Source: Marchantia polymorpha subsp. ruderalis
Lineage: Eukaryota > Streptophyta > Marchantiopsida > Marchantiales > Marchantiaceae
Direction: 5' to 3'
NCBI GenBank assembly: GCA_037833965.1
Contig: AP031355.1
Span: 8,147,501 to 8,211,500, forward strand
Length of the DNA stretch: 64,000 nt
Positions 22,750-34,677 of this stretch are shown here, piece after piece. The notes under the pieces were generated by a model that searched no databases, was not told the DNA's origin, and saw nothing but the letters and a program-made list of their open reading frames with translations. A program made the translations under genes and the position numbers. Positions within the stretch are counted from its first letter, which is position 1; the number at the start of each line of letters is the position of its first letter.

Positions 22750-23878
22750 TTCAGTGCTCTAGTTACAAGTTACTTCGTGTGGCTCAGTGGGAGTATCGAG
22801 TATAACGGAGTCAGATCATATATTGTCGGCCCGAGCAGAACCTTTGTTTGATTCGTGAAAGTAAACATCTGGTTGTACTGCGCAGCTCGGAGGCTTGAGC
22901 TGGCCAGTGTTTCTGGGCCGCATCGACGGACGATCTTCAGTTGCAGACGAGGTCAACACCAGTCTTCCATTCCGTACGTTCAACTTCTCCCAGTTAGTTG
23001 CCACTTTCGCCAAAGTTGGACTAGACACCAAGGACATGATCGTCCTTTCAGGTGGGTGACTGCAGTCTCTTGACAATCTTCCAAGTCATATCAGATAATA
23101 TTAGAGCACGGTGACAACTCCAGTCGCATGGGAAGCATGGACGATTTGAGATGATTGTGGAAGGAAGTAAGGTCTAACGAGGTTGTGCTGTCTCTCAAAG
23201 CCTCGAAGTGAACACTCGCCTCGCGGCATCGTGAAGGACCTTCATCTCCAAGTTTCCAAGTTATATCAGATCATATTAGAGCACGTGACATGTCCAGTTC
23301 TCTTGTCGCGAGGGAAGCATGTAATGTCAGGGACGACTTGGGAGAATGTGCGGAAGCATGTAAGCTCCAACGAGGTTTTGCTGTCTCTCAAAGCCTCGAA
23401 GTGAACACACGGCTTGCGGAATCATGAAAGACCCCCATCTGCAAGATTCTCCAAGGTCTGTAACGCAGACTTGTGTGTGTCCTCATGCAGGCGGGCACTC
23501 TATCGGACAACTCCACTGCGGAGCATTTTTCAAGCCCCTGTGGGACTTTCAAGGTCAGAATATCACAGACCCATCGATGGACCCGGAATTCGCCGAGTCT
23601 CTCAAGACCCTCTCCTCTTCAAAGGGGCCGATTCCACTAACGCCACATTCGACGCCGTTCACTACTTGGACCTTCTGACCCGCAAGGGCCTGATGGACTC
23701 GGACGTGGCGATGATGAGCGATCCCTTGGGAGTGGAATACGCCATCAAAGCTGTGCAGGACCCGTACTCCTTCCTGTTCGAGTTTGGAATGGCCATGATC
23801 AAAATGGGCAACATTCCAGCGAGCAACCCTTACGGCTGGAGGAAGAATTGCGCAGTCATCGAGCCATGCAACTATTGA
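22750..23878 (+). pseudogene. Class III peroxidase pseudogene, lacks exons 1-2
   Basis: Homology to the intact gene at 61.7-63.2 kb begins inside intron 2 (about 22,750). Exon 3 is 22,886-23,051 (166 nt, same length as the intact copy, 8 differences, about 95% identical). Exon 4 is 23,491-23,878. It keeps the proximal-His motif [11 protein letters not shown] and ends in TGA at 23,876-23,878. A 19-nt deletion after LAESLK (near 23,610) shifts the frame and removes a conserved Cys. Exons 1 and 2, with signal peptide and distal Arg/His, are absent. Intron 3 contains a tandem duplication (23,076-23,455). Homology to the 3' flank of the intact gene continues to about 24,525. Confidence 0.92.
23076..23455 (+). 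repeat. Tandem duplication in intron 3 of the peroxidase pseudogene
   Basis: Two diverged copies of about 177-195 bp (starting near 23,076 and 23,253) share CTGTCTCTCAAAGCCTCGAA and ATATTAGAGCACG. The intact gene has one copy in the same intron. Confidence 0.8.
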
Positions 23879-24824
23879 AATCCATAGAAAAGAACTCAGA
23901 TAACGTCTCTCATTGCAACTGTACGGGACAGAGAACAGACTAAGAAAAAGACGAGTCCGTAGCACTTTTACAACTTCATGATCTTAGGATTAAATCACGT
24001 GTAAATATGGTTTACATCAACTTGAGACACGCGGAGTACATGTAGAGTACGTGAAGTGAGAATATTCGCTCATTGGCGACAAATGTACATTTAGTACAGA
24101 GAGTTTGTATCTCAGCCACCTCTTCTATTAATAAACTAAATAATTTATTAATAAATTAAGTAATTTTAACTTCAAACCTATGTTTTGAATGCTTAGTTAC
24201 ATGGAAGGTATAACAAACAGAACCGTTTCTGCATTAATCTTTATTAACGCAAACTTCCGCAAGTGCCTACATTGAGGCCAGGAACCTCGTAGTCCTGTAG
24301 TTCAGTTTCGAATCCCGACCGTAACCAAGCAGTCGAAGATACCAGGAATTCTGAAACTCGAAGTGATTGTAGTTTACTTTTAATCTCTTCCATGAAATAT
24401 GAATTAGGTTACTTGTAATTTGTTTCGCGAGAATCGTGAGCTTTTTTTAATTCTATAAATGTTTTGGTAATGTTTTATAAATGATCACTTCACTTCGAGT
24501 ATTTTGAGAAAGTGTGCAATGACATTCTGCAGTAACATGACCCGTGCCTATGTAGATCTATGATAGATACAGATTTTAATCTGATGGATTCAGAATTAAT
24601 TTTCTTATCACTTGTTACATAACACATTTGTTTGAACTAAATATTTGTTAAAACATATTTTAGAATGTCATCAAATTCAGTGTCAGTGTTTTGTTTGCAT
24701 TTTTATTTTAAAGTAGAAAGTTTAATAAGTTAGAGAATATTTTTAGGGTCATGGATCTATGATAAATGTTTCATGTTCTTTTTAATGTTTTTATATTTTT
24801 TATATTTTTTATATTTTTCATTAT

Positions 24825-25690
24825 TGTTTGAAGTACTTGAATTACTATATAATATTCTAAGTGAATCAAAAAAGATGTTAATAACAGTTCAAAATGCCAT
24901 CAAAGTCACAGATTTTTTATCTTTAAAAATTAAAATCGAAGAGGTTATAAAATGTATTTTTATAATGACTCTATGATTTTAATGTGATGTTGTGTTTTTA
25001 TGTTTCTTTTATTTCTTGCTTTCAACACTTTTGTAATATTTTTCAACAGGCTCATTTTTTACGAGTTTTGATACCTTTTATAACATATGACATATAAGAG
25101 AAATATATAACACGTATACTTTTTAAAAAAAAGAAAATTTCATGACATTTTAAAGAAAATTTACTAATTATTCTAATTTAAAAACGTGTTAAATAGTGAT
25201 CATAGAGTAATCTAGTAATCTAAAATAGAATTTTAGTAATCATATAGTAATCAAATTGATGTTGAAAATTATTTGCTTTAAGATTTTGTCAGTTATTTAT
25301 CAGAAGAATTTTTTTAACAATCTCTAAATGATGCAATCTATGATGAATACTTATCTAGAATTTTAAAAGTTAAGGAGAGTGAGAAATTAAAATTCCAGTG
25401 TGAGCAATTTGTCAAATTCACATACTTAAATCAAGATTTTAGTGAAATATAATATTAAAAAATTAAAAATTGCAAAATTAAATGATCTTTTGATTTTAAA
25501 AGTCAACATAAAGCAAGATGTTTATGGAAAATTTTTATCAACCTTTTTGTCTCTCAGCATAGTTTTGATTTAATTGCAAATGTTTATCAACCTTTTCCGC
25601 CGCGCTTCCCATCGAATGCTCTCGGGATTCATGACCTCCAGTGGGATCTGGAAGTTGGCTCGGAATTTGAAATAACTACTTATTTAGATA
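24825..25690. repeat. Palindrome arm block Q (left)
   Basis: Reverse complement of about 49,070-50,520. Anchors include ATGTTAATAACAGTTCAAAA / its complement near 50,480-50,510, AAGTCAACATAAAGCAAGAT near 25,500 against 49,855-49,885, and the end GATCTGGAAGTTGGCTCGGA near 25,655 against 49,075-49,095. Diverged, with small indels. No coding content. Confidence 0.85.
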
Positions 25691-25709
25691 TTGGTTTAAC
25701 AATGTACAT

Positions 25710-25783
25710 GGCCCATTAGCTCAGTTGGTTAGAGCGTCGTGCTAATAACGCGAAGGTCACAGGTTCGAGACCTGTATGGGCCA
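25710..25783 (+). tRNA. tRNA-Ile (anticodon AAT)
   Basis: Full cloverleaf: acceptor GGCCCAT/ATGGGCC, D arm GCTC..GAGC, anticodon stem TCGTG/CGCGA with loop CTAATAA (anticodon AAT), T arm ACAGG/CCTGT, discriminator A. Box A (TAGCTCAGTTGG) and box B (GGTTCGAGACC) are intact. TTTTTT at 25,791-25,796 is a Pol III terminator. It matches plant cytosolic tRNA-Ile as remembered. It is the only unit here that looks fully functional. Confidence 0.93.
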
Positions 25784-26039
25784 GTTGAGATTTTTTCACT
25801 CGTCGGCTAAATTTCGGTCTGAATTGAATTACACCAGCGAAATCCCCGCAGCTGGTATTACCGACTGTTTTCGGGAATGTAGCGTCAGCAGTTTGTAATT
25901 GGTAGTACAACATACGGCTGGGCATTTCCTGTTTGATACTGCATCGACCTGTCTGAGATCAGGTTGGTGATCGTCACCTGATGCCAGGTGGCCCTGAACA
26001 TAGGGAGCAGTATGAAACAAGTTGTTTTCTAGCTCAGGA

Positions 26040-26300
26040 CAAAAAGACCCATTAGCTCGGTTGGTCAGAGCGTCGCGCTTTCAACGCGGAGGTACTGGTT
26101 CGACTCCTGTATGGGCCTCTCTGAGCTCATGTCAACATCAGACATGAACCCAGATTTTGCTAAAACAAACCCCTTCCCGCCGGTGACTCCTTCCGACCAG
26201 GTGAATGCATCCGGATCTGAAACAGTAAACAGATTGGCGGGGGCTAAGGTCGCCGCGCTGTCGGGATTGGTGACCTCCAGGATTGTTCTGTATCTAGAAC
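26040..26300. repeat. Palindrome arm block R (left)
   Basis: Reverse complement of about 48,450-48,700, including the tRNA-like unit and the text GACCAGGTGAATGCATCCGG / AACAGATTGGCGGGGGC. Diverged. Confidence 0.8.
26046..26118 (+). tRNA. tRNA-Ile-derived unit, anticodon TTC
   Basis: Body is like the tRNA-Ile at 25,710 but the anticodon loop is CTTTCAA (TTC). Acceptor has one mismatch (GACCCAT/ATGGGCC); the T stem is weak. Box A is TAGCTCGGTTGG, box B GGTTCGACTCC. A conserved flank (CAGGACAAAAAG) precedes it and an imperfect hairpin (GAGCTCATGTC / GACATGAACCC) follows. Probably a pseudogene or part of the tRNA-hairpin module. Confidence 0.6.
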
Positions 26301-26349
26301 TTGATCCGGAGTTTTGACAACAGACATTATATCTATAAATAGCATGTAG

Positions 26350-26405
26350 TATGTGTGCGAGGCTAGCTCAGCTGGTACGTTTGGCAAACCAAGTGTGATG
26401 AGGTC
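26350..26405 (+). pseudogene. Second-type tRNA relic
   Basis: GCGAGGCTAGCTCAGCTGGT resembles a tRNA 5' half with D arm, followed by GAGGTCGAGGTCGAT in place of a T arm. The inverted partner is at 48,308-48,366. Not a working tRNA. Confidence 0.4.
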
Positions 26406-29085
26406 GAGGTCGATGAAAGAACCGATATACTGGCGCTTTCCGCTTGACTGGGCCCAGAGGCTCGCGCGGGAGACTTCTGTCGCTCGCCCTGCCGCGCAAT
26501 GTGTCGGGACGCGCGCATCTGTGGACCGTACCGGAGCTGCGGCGTATTAGGCCTTTGGCTAGATCAACCCCGACTGTATGCTCTCCGGGCTGACGGCAGA
26601 CGTGTGTCACCGTCATCCAGTGGGTTTCACCGTGACCGTCACCCGGGGGTTTCGCTTTTCGCGCCCAAGACGAGGCCGGCAGGTCTTTTCGTTCAGCATT
26701 TCTTGTGACGGCGGCGAGCTCGGAGGTGGCTCCTCGCGATTTGTTTCCTGTGACCTCCAAGGGAAGGGAAGGTTACTGAAATTCGTCGAGGTCTAATGTT
26801 ACGAGCTGCCGCTATAGCGTGCACGCACGCGTGCTGGGCTTCTTACGCTGGAAGATTTGCGCTCGATAGCCGCTGGACCGCTAGAAGAATTAAGAGCTCG
26901 ATGTTCGTCGCATCGATCGAACACGCAATTGTGCTTCAACTCTGCTCGAAGGAGCTTCTTATTCATTCCATCATCGATTCAATAACCTGCCTGTTTCAGA
27001 GCCACGACAGAGGCCCAGAGGCGCAATGCAATAAAACTAGTATCATTCGTTTCACCGACGACGTTACTGAATCCAAGACGTTGAATCGTCCTCATTCACA
27101 ATCGATCATTTGCTCATCGATGTATGCAAGCAGTGCTGAATCTGTGAATCAAACTTACGCTACATGGCTGCTCGAAGATCGACCATGTAAATGGTGATTC
27201 TGCTTGTGGTATTTCAGGCTGGAGTGCGGCAGTTTGTTCAGCTTGAGTGTGTGGGAGTCTTATGTCTAGAGTCAGATTCCGAGGAGTATGAGCGCCATTT
27301 TGAAGACGAGAAACATCACGTTCGGTGACTGTGTACAAAACGAAAAACTTTTCTTTACGCGTAGCGGTTTCTAACACCATCTTCCACTACAGTTTGAGTG
27401 TTAGTCTTGTCTACGAACTGCTGGAAGTATATAGAATCATGTATTAATCCGGTGCATCAGCTGACAATCGATAGTGTATGTTCCAAGCTGACCGGAAGGT
27501 GTAAAACACCAGGTCTTAAGGATCCGCCATCGATGAGTCGGAGATCAATCGTGTTTAGTTGCTTTTTTCAATCGATGCGCTCTTAATGTTGGTTTGAGTT
27601 AATGTTCACGCTCAACCTTCTGGAGGTCGTCTAAAAAAATTTGGAGTGCGAGATTTTTCTAACCATCGTAATGAACTGGGTATGAACCGCGCTGAAGAGC
27701 TTCTCTCCTGCGAAATTTTGAAAGTTTGCAGCTGCAAGGCTAAGACTGTACCCGATCGGGAACACATCGGCAACCGTCGTGCAGCAAAAGTATAAAACGA
27801 TTTTTTATAAGGTGTGGATAGATGGTTTGGAAACAGAGGTTTATACGCTGATCTGGGCTCTCCATTCTCTAAACTGCAAGGCTTATTGTACAATCGGCAG
27901 TTAGGGACATGGCAGTGACAAGAGTCTGAATGGGCATGTTGGGCCGATTTCAAGAGGCAAACCAGATTGAATATCAAGACAACCATCTGGACCCCGATGA
28001 TGATTGGATTGATCTTACAGTCAGAATATTGCTGTGCTTTTTTTTTTACGATCTCAGGTTAGTGCACTTTGTTGGTTCCACTCCCACTCTCAAGGATTTT
28101 TCGGGAACTATAACCTATAAACCGTGAACTCTTCTTAACACAACGAAGAGTAGCTTCCCCGTTCACTTGGTCAAAGAAAATCATTCCAATCTGTCCAGAG
28201 GAACGGAAAAGATTGAAGGTTACTTTCGGACTCAAAAAAAATAAAAAATCCTGTTACACTCTGTTGTCGAACCAGATTTTGTGGCCATTCTCCACAATTT
28301 CCAGCAAACAAAACATCAAAATCTCTCCAAAAGCGGCAAGTGACAGTTTCACTCCATGCACTTGGCACGTCTTGAGTAACAAAACTTTGTATTTTTCTTA
28401 AGCCCTGACATATTGTAATGTTCGTTTACTTACGTAACTCAAACCCGAATCAGTGATTTTTGAACGCTCAACTAAACTCAGTGACATTCCGCTTGACAGA
28501 CTTGGGCAGTTACTCCCATAGGCTTCCGCTGCCATGATTCTCTTTAGTTACTTCATTGATTAGTACTTCATGATTCTCTCCACGTACGGTCGCCTGCGAT
28601 GTGTGAACACATTCTTGCATGGTGAGCTGCGGGTTGCCTAATCGATGGCTATTCTGCAACCCTTGTTGCGGGGAATGCCAGCCCCCGAAGAGCATGTTGT
28701 TCGTGTGATTCGCAATTCGCAATTCGCATTCGTGCCCCGATCGGACAGACGAGCGTAGAGCTTCCTGCGAGCTGCTGCCTTGGCTTGCGCTGCTCGCTCG
28801 GCGTTCGGGGCTTCGGCTTGTCTTGCCTCAAGCCGGGACGGGCTCGCGTCGCTTTCCATCGCGCCGACACGTGTCTCACATCGTATTTCAATGTCTCGAA
28901 TTTGAATGCCAGAGGGTGCGCGCTCGAACGGTGATTTCTCGACGTGACGGTGACAAAGGAGACACCGTCACGACGGTGACCGTATACCGTCGGCCCACAG
29001 TCATACGGTCGGGGTTGTTTTAGCCTGCAGTCGTATTAGCTTGGTTTGATATTAGTAGAAGAATTGACTCTCAGGCGTGTACCAA
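26406..29085. other. GC-variable region without recognisable gene
   Basis: Short frames on both strands, none with a recognisable motif. Near 28,930-28,985 CGTGACGGTGAC / GTCACGACGGTGAC repeats can fold. ATTCGC is repeated near 28,705-28,730. No counterpart is seen in the right palindrome arm, so it is an insertion or the partner is lost. Confidence 0.4.
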
Positions 29086-29124
29086 AGAAGATAGCCAGTT
29101 TCTTTCTCGCCATATACAAAATGG

Positions 29125-29153
29125 CCCATTAACAAGTTTGATTACCGGGCCTT
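29125..29153 (+). pseudogene. tRNA-Ile-like relic, internal deletion
   Basis: Only GGCCCATTA and the 3' GGGCC remain. Its flanks (upstream TTTCTCGCC, downstream TTTGAGCTC and AAAATTTTGCCAAAACAAAC) are those of the module. The partner at 48,000-48,071 is complete. Confidence 0.7.
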
Positions 29154-30600
29154 TGAGCTCTTATCTTTGGTATGACATAACCTCAAAATTTTGCCAAAAC
29201 AAACCCGTAGTTGTGAATTCCGAAATCCTTGTAAAAGTCAAATTTTCTTCAAACAAACCCCGTACCTCGCTTGTGAATTCCTAAATCCTTCTAAACGTCA
29301 ACAAAACCACTGACATGAAATTTGAAAATTACTCCAGATTCCAGAAAAAGGCAGAACACCATACAACGCTACGCGCGTATAGCATTAAAATAGTCGAAAA
29401 TTTTCTATATTTTCAAAATAAATAAAACGTAAAATATGTTTTTCATGAAAATGAAGATGATATATCCAAGTAAGATTATGTAAACAAAATTTTAGAAAAA
29501 GTTTTTCATATGTGTATGAATTCTTTTATGTTCTTCCAAACTTGCCCATTTAAAATTTAACATATTTCACACAATTCAACCTTACCATCATACAATCTTA
29601 GATTTAATTTTGTTATTTCATATAATTTTTAATTTATTTGCTTCAAAAAAAATTTTTCTTTATATGTTTTTCATCAAAATAAATTCTCCAATATTTTATC
29701 TCTTTATTAGTCATAGCTTTTTAGCTTTCAAAAGTCACATATTTTAAATAATTACTCTACATGTATTCATAAGTAATATTATTATCATAAATTTATCTTG
29801 TATTGTGAATCTTTTATGAATACTGCTTTCAAAATTAAAATTCGAGAATATATCTTAAATAAATACAAAAAATATGAATGTCAAGTTTTGTAAAAAAAAT
29901 GTAGTTGCAAAATTTTGATTTACTTCCAAACACTCTTTGAATATTGGTTCCCTGTATCAGTTTTTGTTATTTCAATTTGTGTCACTTCAGAGCAAGTATT
30001 CACTATTAATTCTGGTTCTTTCTTACTAGCAAGTTATCACCACTTTGACTCTCTTTGAAGCAGTCTTTATCACCACTTTTAGTACTATTGATATCATTGC
30101 TTTTTCTCCTCTTCAAGGCTTTTCGTAAAGTCACATTTTCGCCACTTTGAGCTTATTCCTAGGAGCACTTTATTGTGAACATCTTCATAGTACTTTTCTC
30201 ACTTCTTAGAGCTTATGTATTATTACAAGCAAAGCTTCAATTATTTTGACATCTTTGTAGTAGTTTCTACGGCATATTGAGCATCTTTGTATCAGCACTG
30301 GTCTAACACTTTAACTCGTTCATAACTTTTATCTATACTACACAGAAACCTTGATTTTTTTTACAGATGTTGGTAATGAAAGATGTCAATTTTTTAAGGA
30401 GATATTTTATTCTTAAAGCTCAATTGATACTACAATCTTATCGATTCAATCTTTTTACAGCTTGATACGCACAATCTTTGATTATTTCACCTCACTCAGT
30501 GTTGAAATTCTTTCAATGCAATGAATTTTTATAATAAAATTTTATGATCTCGCATGAAATTATCTTAAAAAAATTTGAAAAAGTGATGACATTTTTGCAT

Positions 30601-30768
30601 TAGCTCTCCCCAAAAAGGAGGTGATCCAGCCGCACCTTCCAGTACGGCTACCTTGTTACGACTTCACCAAAGTCACTAGCCCTGCCTTCGGCACTTGGAA
30701 CTTACGGTTAGAGTAACGACTGAATGGACTCAAGATTGGTATGAATGGAATAAAGAAATTCATATACG
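30601..30768 (-). rRNA. rrn16: Plastid-type 16S rRNA 3'-end fragment, nuclear insertion
   Basis: On the minus strand the sequence ends with a 16S-type 3' terminus including the anti-Shine-Dalgarno site (CCTCCTTTTT) and GGTAGCCGTACTGGAAGGTG. About 100 bases (30,612-30,715) match; the rest of the block is not recognised. A mitochondrial plant 18S end would read differently, so plastid origin is favoured. It sits in palindrome block S; the right arm has continuous sequence at the same point (about 46,570), so this block is an insertion in one arm or a loss from the other. Confidence 0.8.
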
Positions 30769-31249
30769 ATGTTTACTTTCAAAATTCAGTACTTGTAACC
30801 AGAAATTGATCGAATATATCCAAAAAAAATTCTTCATAAGTAATTTCATGAGATTAATTACAATTGACACATCCAATTAAATATTGCATACAATTTTTAT
30901 TTTTGGGCTTCAGAAAAGCCAAAATTTTCCATAGAAAGATTGACAAAATTTACAAATGATCATAATTCAATCCTTCGAAGCACATCTCTTGGTTTTGTCA
31001 AACTAATTCTCTTCACTTAACAAAGGTACTTTAAATAAATAGACATTATCTACAAATATGTAATATAAGTGAACCTTCGCTGATCCAAACGCGGTCTGCC
31101 GAGGCGCACGCGAAAAACGATTTCAATACCTGAAGCAGCTCCTGTTAAGCAATGGTTACTCATTAACAATACCATCTCATAAAAAAATTAAAAAAAGTTG
31201 ACTTAGCTTGTTCATGATATTGGAAATTTATATTAATAGCAAATGCTAT

Positions 31250-33450
31250 GAAACTGAAAAAAAAATCCTCATATCAGTTGTCTTCATCTTATCCAACTAG
31301 AAAATTACTTTGAACAATGAGACATCATTATTCGTTAAATTTTGATGAACTAATTGATGTATTAATTAAGGTGTGTTAATTGAATTTATTTTTTATTTTA
31401 TAATTTTTTTGTATGGCATGGTGAAATATAATTATACTTTGTTCTTAGTAAAATCTTGATGAAGTCACATTACTCATCTTTTATTATATCAAAGAGAGCT
31501 ATGAATGTGAACCTCGAAGGCAAACAAATGGTCAAACATCTTCACAAATCATATTTAAATTGAAGTTAGATCTTAAGATTTGAACATTGAATTTCGTTGG
31601 AAGTTTTTAAAAGATGACAATATGATGTAAGTTTTTTTTCGTAAAATATTCAAATTTTCTTTAAATATATTGAAAAATAAAATAGTAGAATGACATGTTT
31701 AATGCTAAATTTATACTTCATGTCAAAAGATATGAAATATGCACTTCATTTCAATAATGATATAGATAGATAAATGGATTTTAGATTATGATCATAATAA
31801 TATTTTTATTATAATAGAGGAATTTCTACCTGACATTTGATTTCAAAAGTATTTTAATTCTGGTGTAATATTATCATTTTATCAAATTAATCCTTAAAAA
31901 TTCAAATTTTTTATGGTCTTGTGTGCATATTGAAAACTTACATGTTTTTACATGAAATGAAATTTTTTTATTTGTTAGATGTATACGATCATTGAACAAA
32001 AAATAAGTGATGATGTACTTCAAATCATGATTTAAAGAAAACAGATATTGAAAAAAAAATGCAGAAAAGTTTGATATGCTAGAGTGCAATAGTTCTTGTA
32101 AGTAATTTGATATTTAAAGATGAAACTATGTCAATGACCACTTGGCTCATTCAATATTAGGTTACATAAATGAAAAAATATGTTTTTTTTCACAAAAAAT
32201 ATTTCATGAATATATTATGATAAGATGCAATAACATGATAATTGGATGAAATAGCTAAAAATGGTGTAAATGAATTCAGGTGTAAGATTTTTACTTATAT
32301 ACACGAATCTAAAGGGGTGAAATCGTGCTGCATAGAATCTTAAAAAATAATTATATGCTAGTTCGAAGTTCAAAATCAAAATTGTTGAAAAGAAATTCCA
32401 AATTTCCAAATTTATAAAATCAAGGTATCAAAAAAAATCCATGAAACTAACATAATTCTTGAAACTAAGAAAAATTTAAACGGATGTCAATAAAAAAAGT
32501 GAGACAGTAGTAAAACTACATCTGATGATATCTCTAAAAATGAGATGAAAAGAGTGGAGAAATAAAAGCAAACACAATTGTTTCTAAAAATTGATAGCAA
32601 AATCAAGTGGAAAGCGAACACAAACCTATGATGGTGAAAAATACAAAAATCGGATTTTTAAAACAAGGATGGAAGACAAAGAATAATCATTATTTTTAAA
32701 TTTGCAGAAAAAATATGAAAAATAAAATAAAATAAAATTGTTTGACATTGCTGCATGGACATAAATCTGATCTGATAATTTCCGGACTATTGGCTGAAAA
32801 ATAAGTTTTTGATAACTTTGTGTAAGTCGTATTATACAATCTATGGTTCTTTTTCTTTTAACTCACTAAATCATTTAACAAAATTATATGTATAAATTAT
32901 TTACTTGTAATATAGCGCAATATGCAGAATTACGTGTTCAAAATTCAATCTAATCAGATTTTAATCAAAATTATATTTTCGAATAATAAAATAATTTGAA
33001 AAAATTTGTGCACATCTAATTCAAAAATAACATTGCAAATTCGTTTGTAAAATATCTTATTCAAAATTTAATAATTGCCTTCAAGTAATTTTAAACTTCA
33101 CACAAGTCTTTAGAGAAATTTTTTGAAGAAAAAATGTATTTTTGCTTATTTACAAACATTCAATCCTTGTCATGTCTTTTTGTATAAGCTTTCTGTTACT
33201 GAATCTTGAATAAAATATATTTAATATACGAGAATTTCAAATTTACCACACAAAATTAATTTAGATTTTTTTTCTTATTATCTTTTATTAAAACCCTTGT
33301 AAGGTCCGTATATATCTAAGATATTTTTTTTCATACAGATGTATTTTAGTTTTATATAGACTTTCAGCATAAAATTCCTAATTATTCAAATAGTCAAATC
33401 TTGCTCAAAATGTAATGCAGTGACTCAAAATCTGAATACACTACATGATG
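31250..33450. repeat. Palindrome arm block T (left), three copies in the window
   Basis: Reverse complement of about 40,520-42,680 over its whole length. Its part 31,640-32,490 is also the reverse complement of about 45,545-46,200. Anchors are TTACACCATTTTTAGCTATT-like text (32,260; 41,790; 45,820) and TGTATGGCATGGTGAA (31,411 against 42,543). AT-rich and noncoding. Confidence 0.85.
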
Positions 33451-34080
33451 CATCTTGTAGATTGTTATTAATTTTGAATAAAACTTGCCAGTAATTTTTT
33501 GAGGCCTTTATTTTGTAGGAACAAAATAAACTTTTCAATGTGAGTTTTGTTTTCAATTTTAATCCCCAAATTTTCAAACAATTAAATCTTCCTAGATTTT
33601 ACAACAAAAAATAAATTTTGTAAGCTTTCTTTTGGTCTGAATGAATTTGATAAAAAATGTTGTGATGCTTTTATATTTTCTCTAAACGTAGTTGCAAGTA
33701 TAAGCTTCACTTCCAACTTTGGATCAAATTCCTATTTTTTCATTGCAACAAATCCTTTTCTACCTTATCATCAGTCATTGATCAAGAGTGTTTTAACTGA
33801 CGGACTGGATGTTATAGTGGATCTAATACATCAAGATATGTATATCCGTATGTGATACAAATGGATTTAAAAATTTGTTTAAATGATTGGAATTTAGATC
33901 TGTTAATTTACACATGCATAATGCTATGTCATACAATAAATAGTTGAAGTCGAGCTTCGTGTGAAACAATTTTTATGAGTTAAAGTCATATAGTGAAGGA
34001 CTTTGTACGTGACTAAAACTAGCTCAGTCGGTACGTTCGTCGGTAGAAGAAGCGCAAGTCTACGGGTTCGAGTCATGGCG
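33360..34080. repeat. Palindrome arm block U (left)
   Basis: Reverse complement of about 44,430-45,545. Anchors: ACAATCTACAAG and GATGCATCTTGTAGATTGTT near 33,450; CTTCACTTCCAACTTTGGAT near 33,710; TAAATAGTTGAAGTCGAG near 33,940. Confidence 0.85.
34016..34080 (+). pseudogene. Second-type tRNA relic
   Basis: CTAGCTCAGTCGGTACG resembles a D arm and CGGGTTCGAGTCATGGCG a T arm. The partner on the minus strand lies at about 44,436-44,500 (GAGGATAGCTCAGTTGGT). No clean anticodon stem. Confidence 0.45.
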
Positions 34081-34280
34081 TTCCCGTGCTTGAGCACGCG
34101 CTCCTGCAGGCTGTAGTACCGCAGCGCAATTGAGTGTCATTACGAATCGTTTCTCTTGCACTCTTCCTAGGAAGTTTGATCGCACGCGTCCACATTCATA
34201 GAAAGCGTTCTAATTCCGAAATTCAAGAAACGGAACTGTCGCCAGGTAGAATGATTGTACGCACAGGGAGTATAGCCCAC

Positions 34281-34457
34281 AAGGCGGGTCCCGCAAGTTC
34301 AAGTAGTAAGGAAAAATCGCGCTCTTTGCGGCAAAAGTGTCGGAAGGTTTCAACCGCGTCCGCAGTTGAAAGGCGGGTCCCGCAAGTTCAAGCAGTCAGG
34401 AAAATTGCGCTCTTTGCGGCAAAAGTGTCGGAAGGTTTCAACCGCGTCCGCAGTTGA
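34281..34457 (+). repeat. 89-bp tandem repeat, two copies
   Basis: Copies at 34,281-34,369 and 34,370-34,457 differ at a few bases and by one indel. Each contains GGCGGGTCCCGCAAGTTCAA and TTTCAACCGCGTCCGCAGTT. Unlike its AT-rich surroundings it is GC-rich. Confidence 0.9.
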
Positions 34458-34562
34458 AATGCGGCAAGCTCGAACTAGAAAACTGAAGTCCTGGTTGTGA
34501 GCCGGTCATCAAGTGGAGTGCCGATAGTACTTACACAGTAATTTTCTCGCTCCAGACAAAAA

Positions 34563-34635
34563 GGCCCATTAGCTCGTTGGTTAGAGCGTCGCGCTTCGAG
34601 CACGGAGGTAACAGGTTCGATTCCTGTATGGGCCC
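34563..34635 (+). tRNA. tRNA-Ile-derived unit, anticodon TCG
   Basis: Acceptor GGCCCAT/ATGGGCC is perfect and the T arm ACAGG-TTCGATT-CCTGT is perfect. The D loop is one base shorter than in tRNA-Ile. The anticodon loop is CTTCGAG (TCG); stem TCGCG/CACGG has one mismatch. Box B is intact. A 16-bp hairpin follows directly (34,636-34,673). Confidence 0.6.
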
Positions 34636-34677
34636 TTTGAGCTCATGTCATACCAAAATGACATGAGCTCAAATTTT
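34636..34677 (+). ncRNA. Perfect 16-bp hairpin after tRNA-like unit, then TTTT
   Basis: TTTGAGCTCATGTCAT (34,636-34,651) pairs with ATGACATGAGCTCAAA (34,658-34,673) around ACCAAA, immediately after the tRNA 3' end. TTTT follows at 34,674-34,677. The same order occurs at the partner (44,097-44,138) and in the unit at 48,000. Transcription is not shown. Confidence 0.5.

Larger units (their letters stand above)
29090..31150. repeat. Palindrome arm block S (left)
   Basis: Reverse complement of about 46,200-48,110. Anchors: GATAGCCAGTTTCTTTCTCGCC at 29,088; ACACTCTTTGAATATTG near 29,930; CAGCTTGATACGCACAATCT near 30,460; TGAACCTTCGCTGATCCAAA and GCCGAGGCGCACGCG near 31,070-31,110. The right arm lacks the plastid-type insertion at 30,601-30,768. 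Confidence 0.85.

Noticed and set aside
24773..24976. 67-codon Phe/Leu-rich frame resembling a membrane peptide
   Set aside because: It lies in AT-rich arm DNA; the mirrored copy at 50.4 kb does not keep the frame.
30695..30880. 61-codon plus-strand frame next to the 16S fragment
   Set aside because: It runs from the insertion into AT-rich arm DNA, so it is a chance join.
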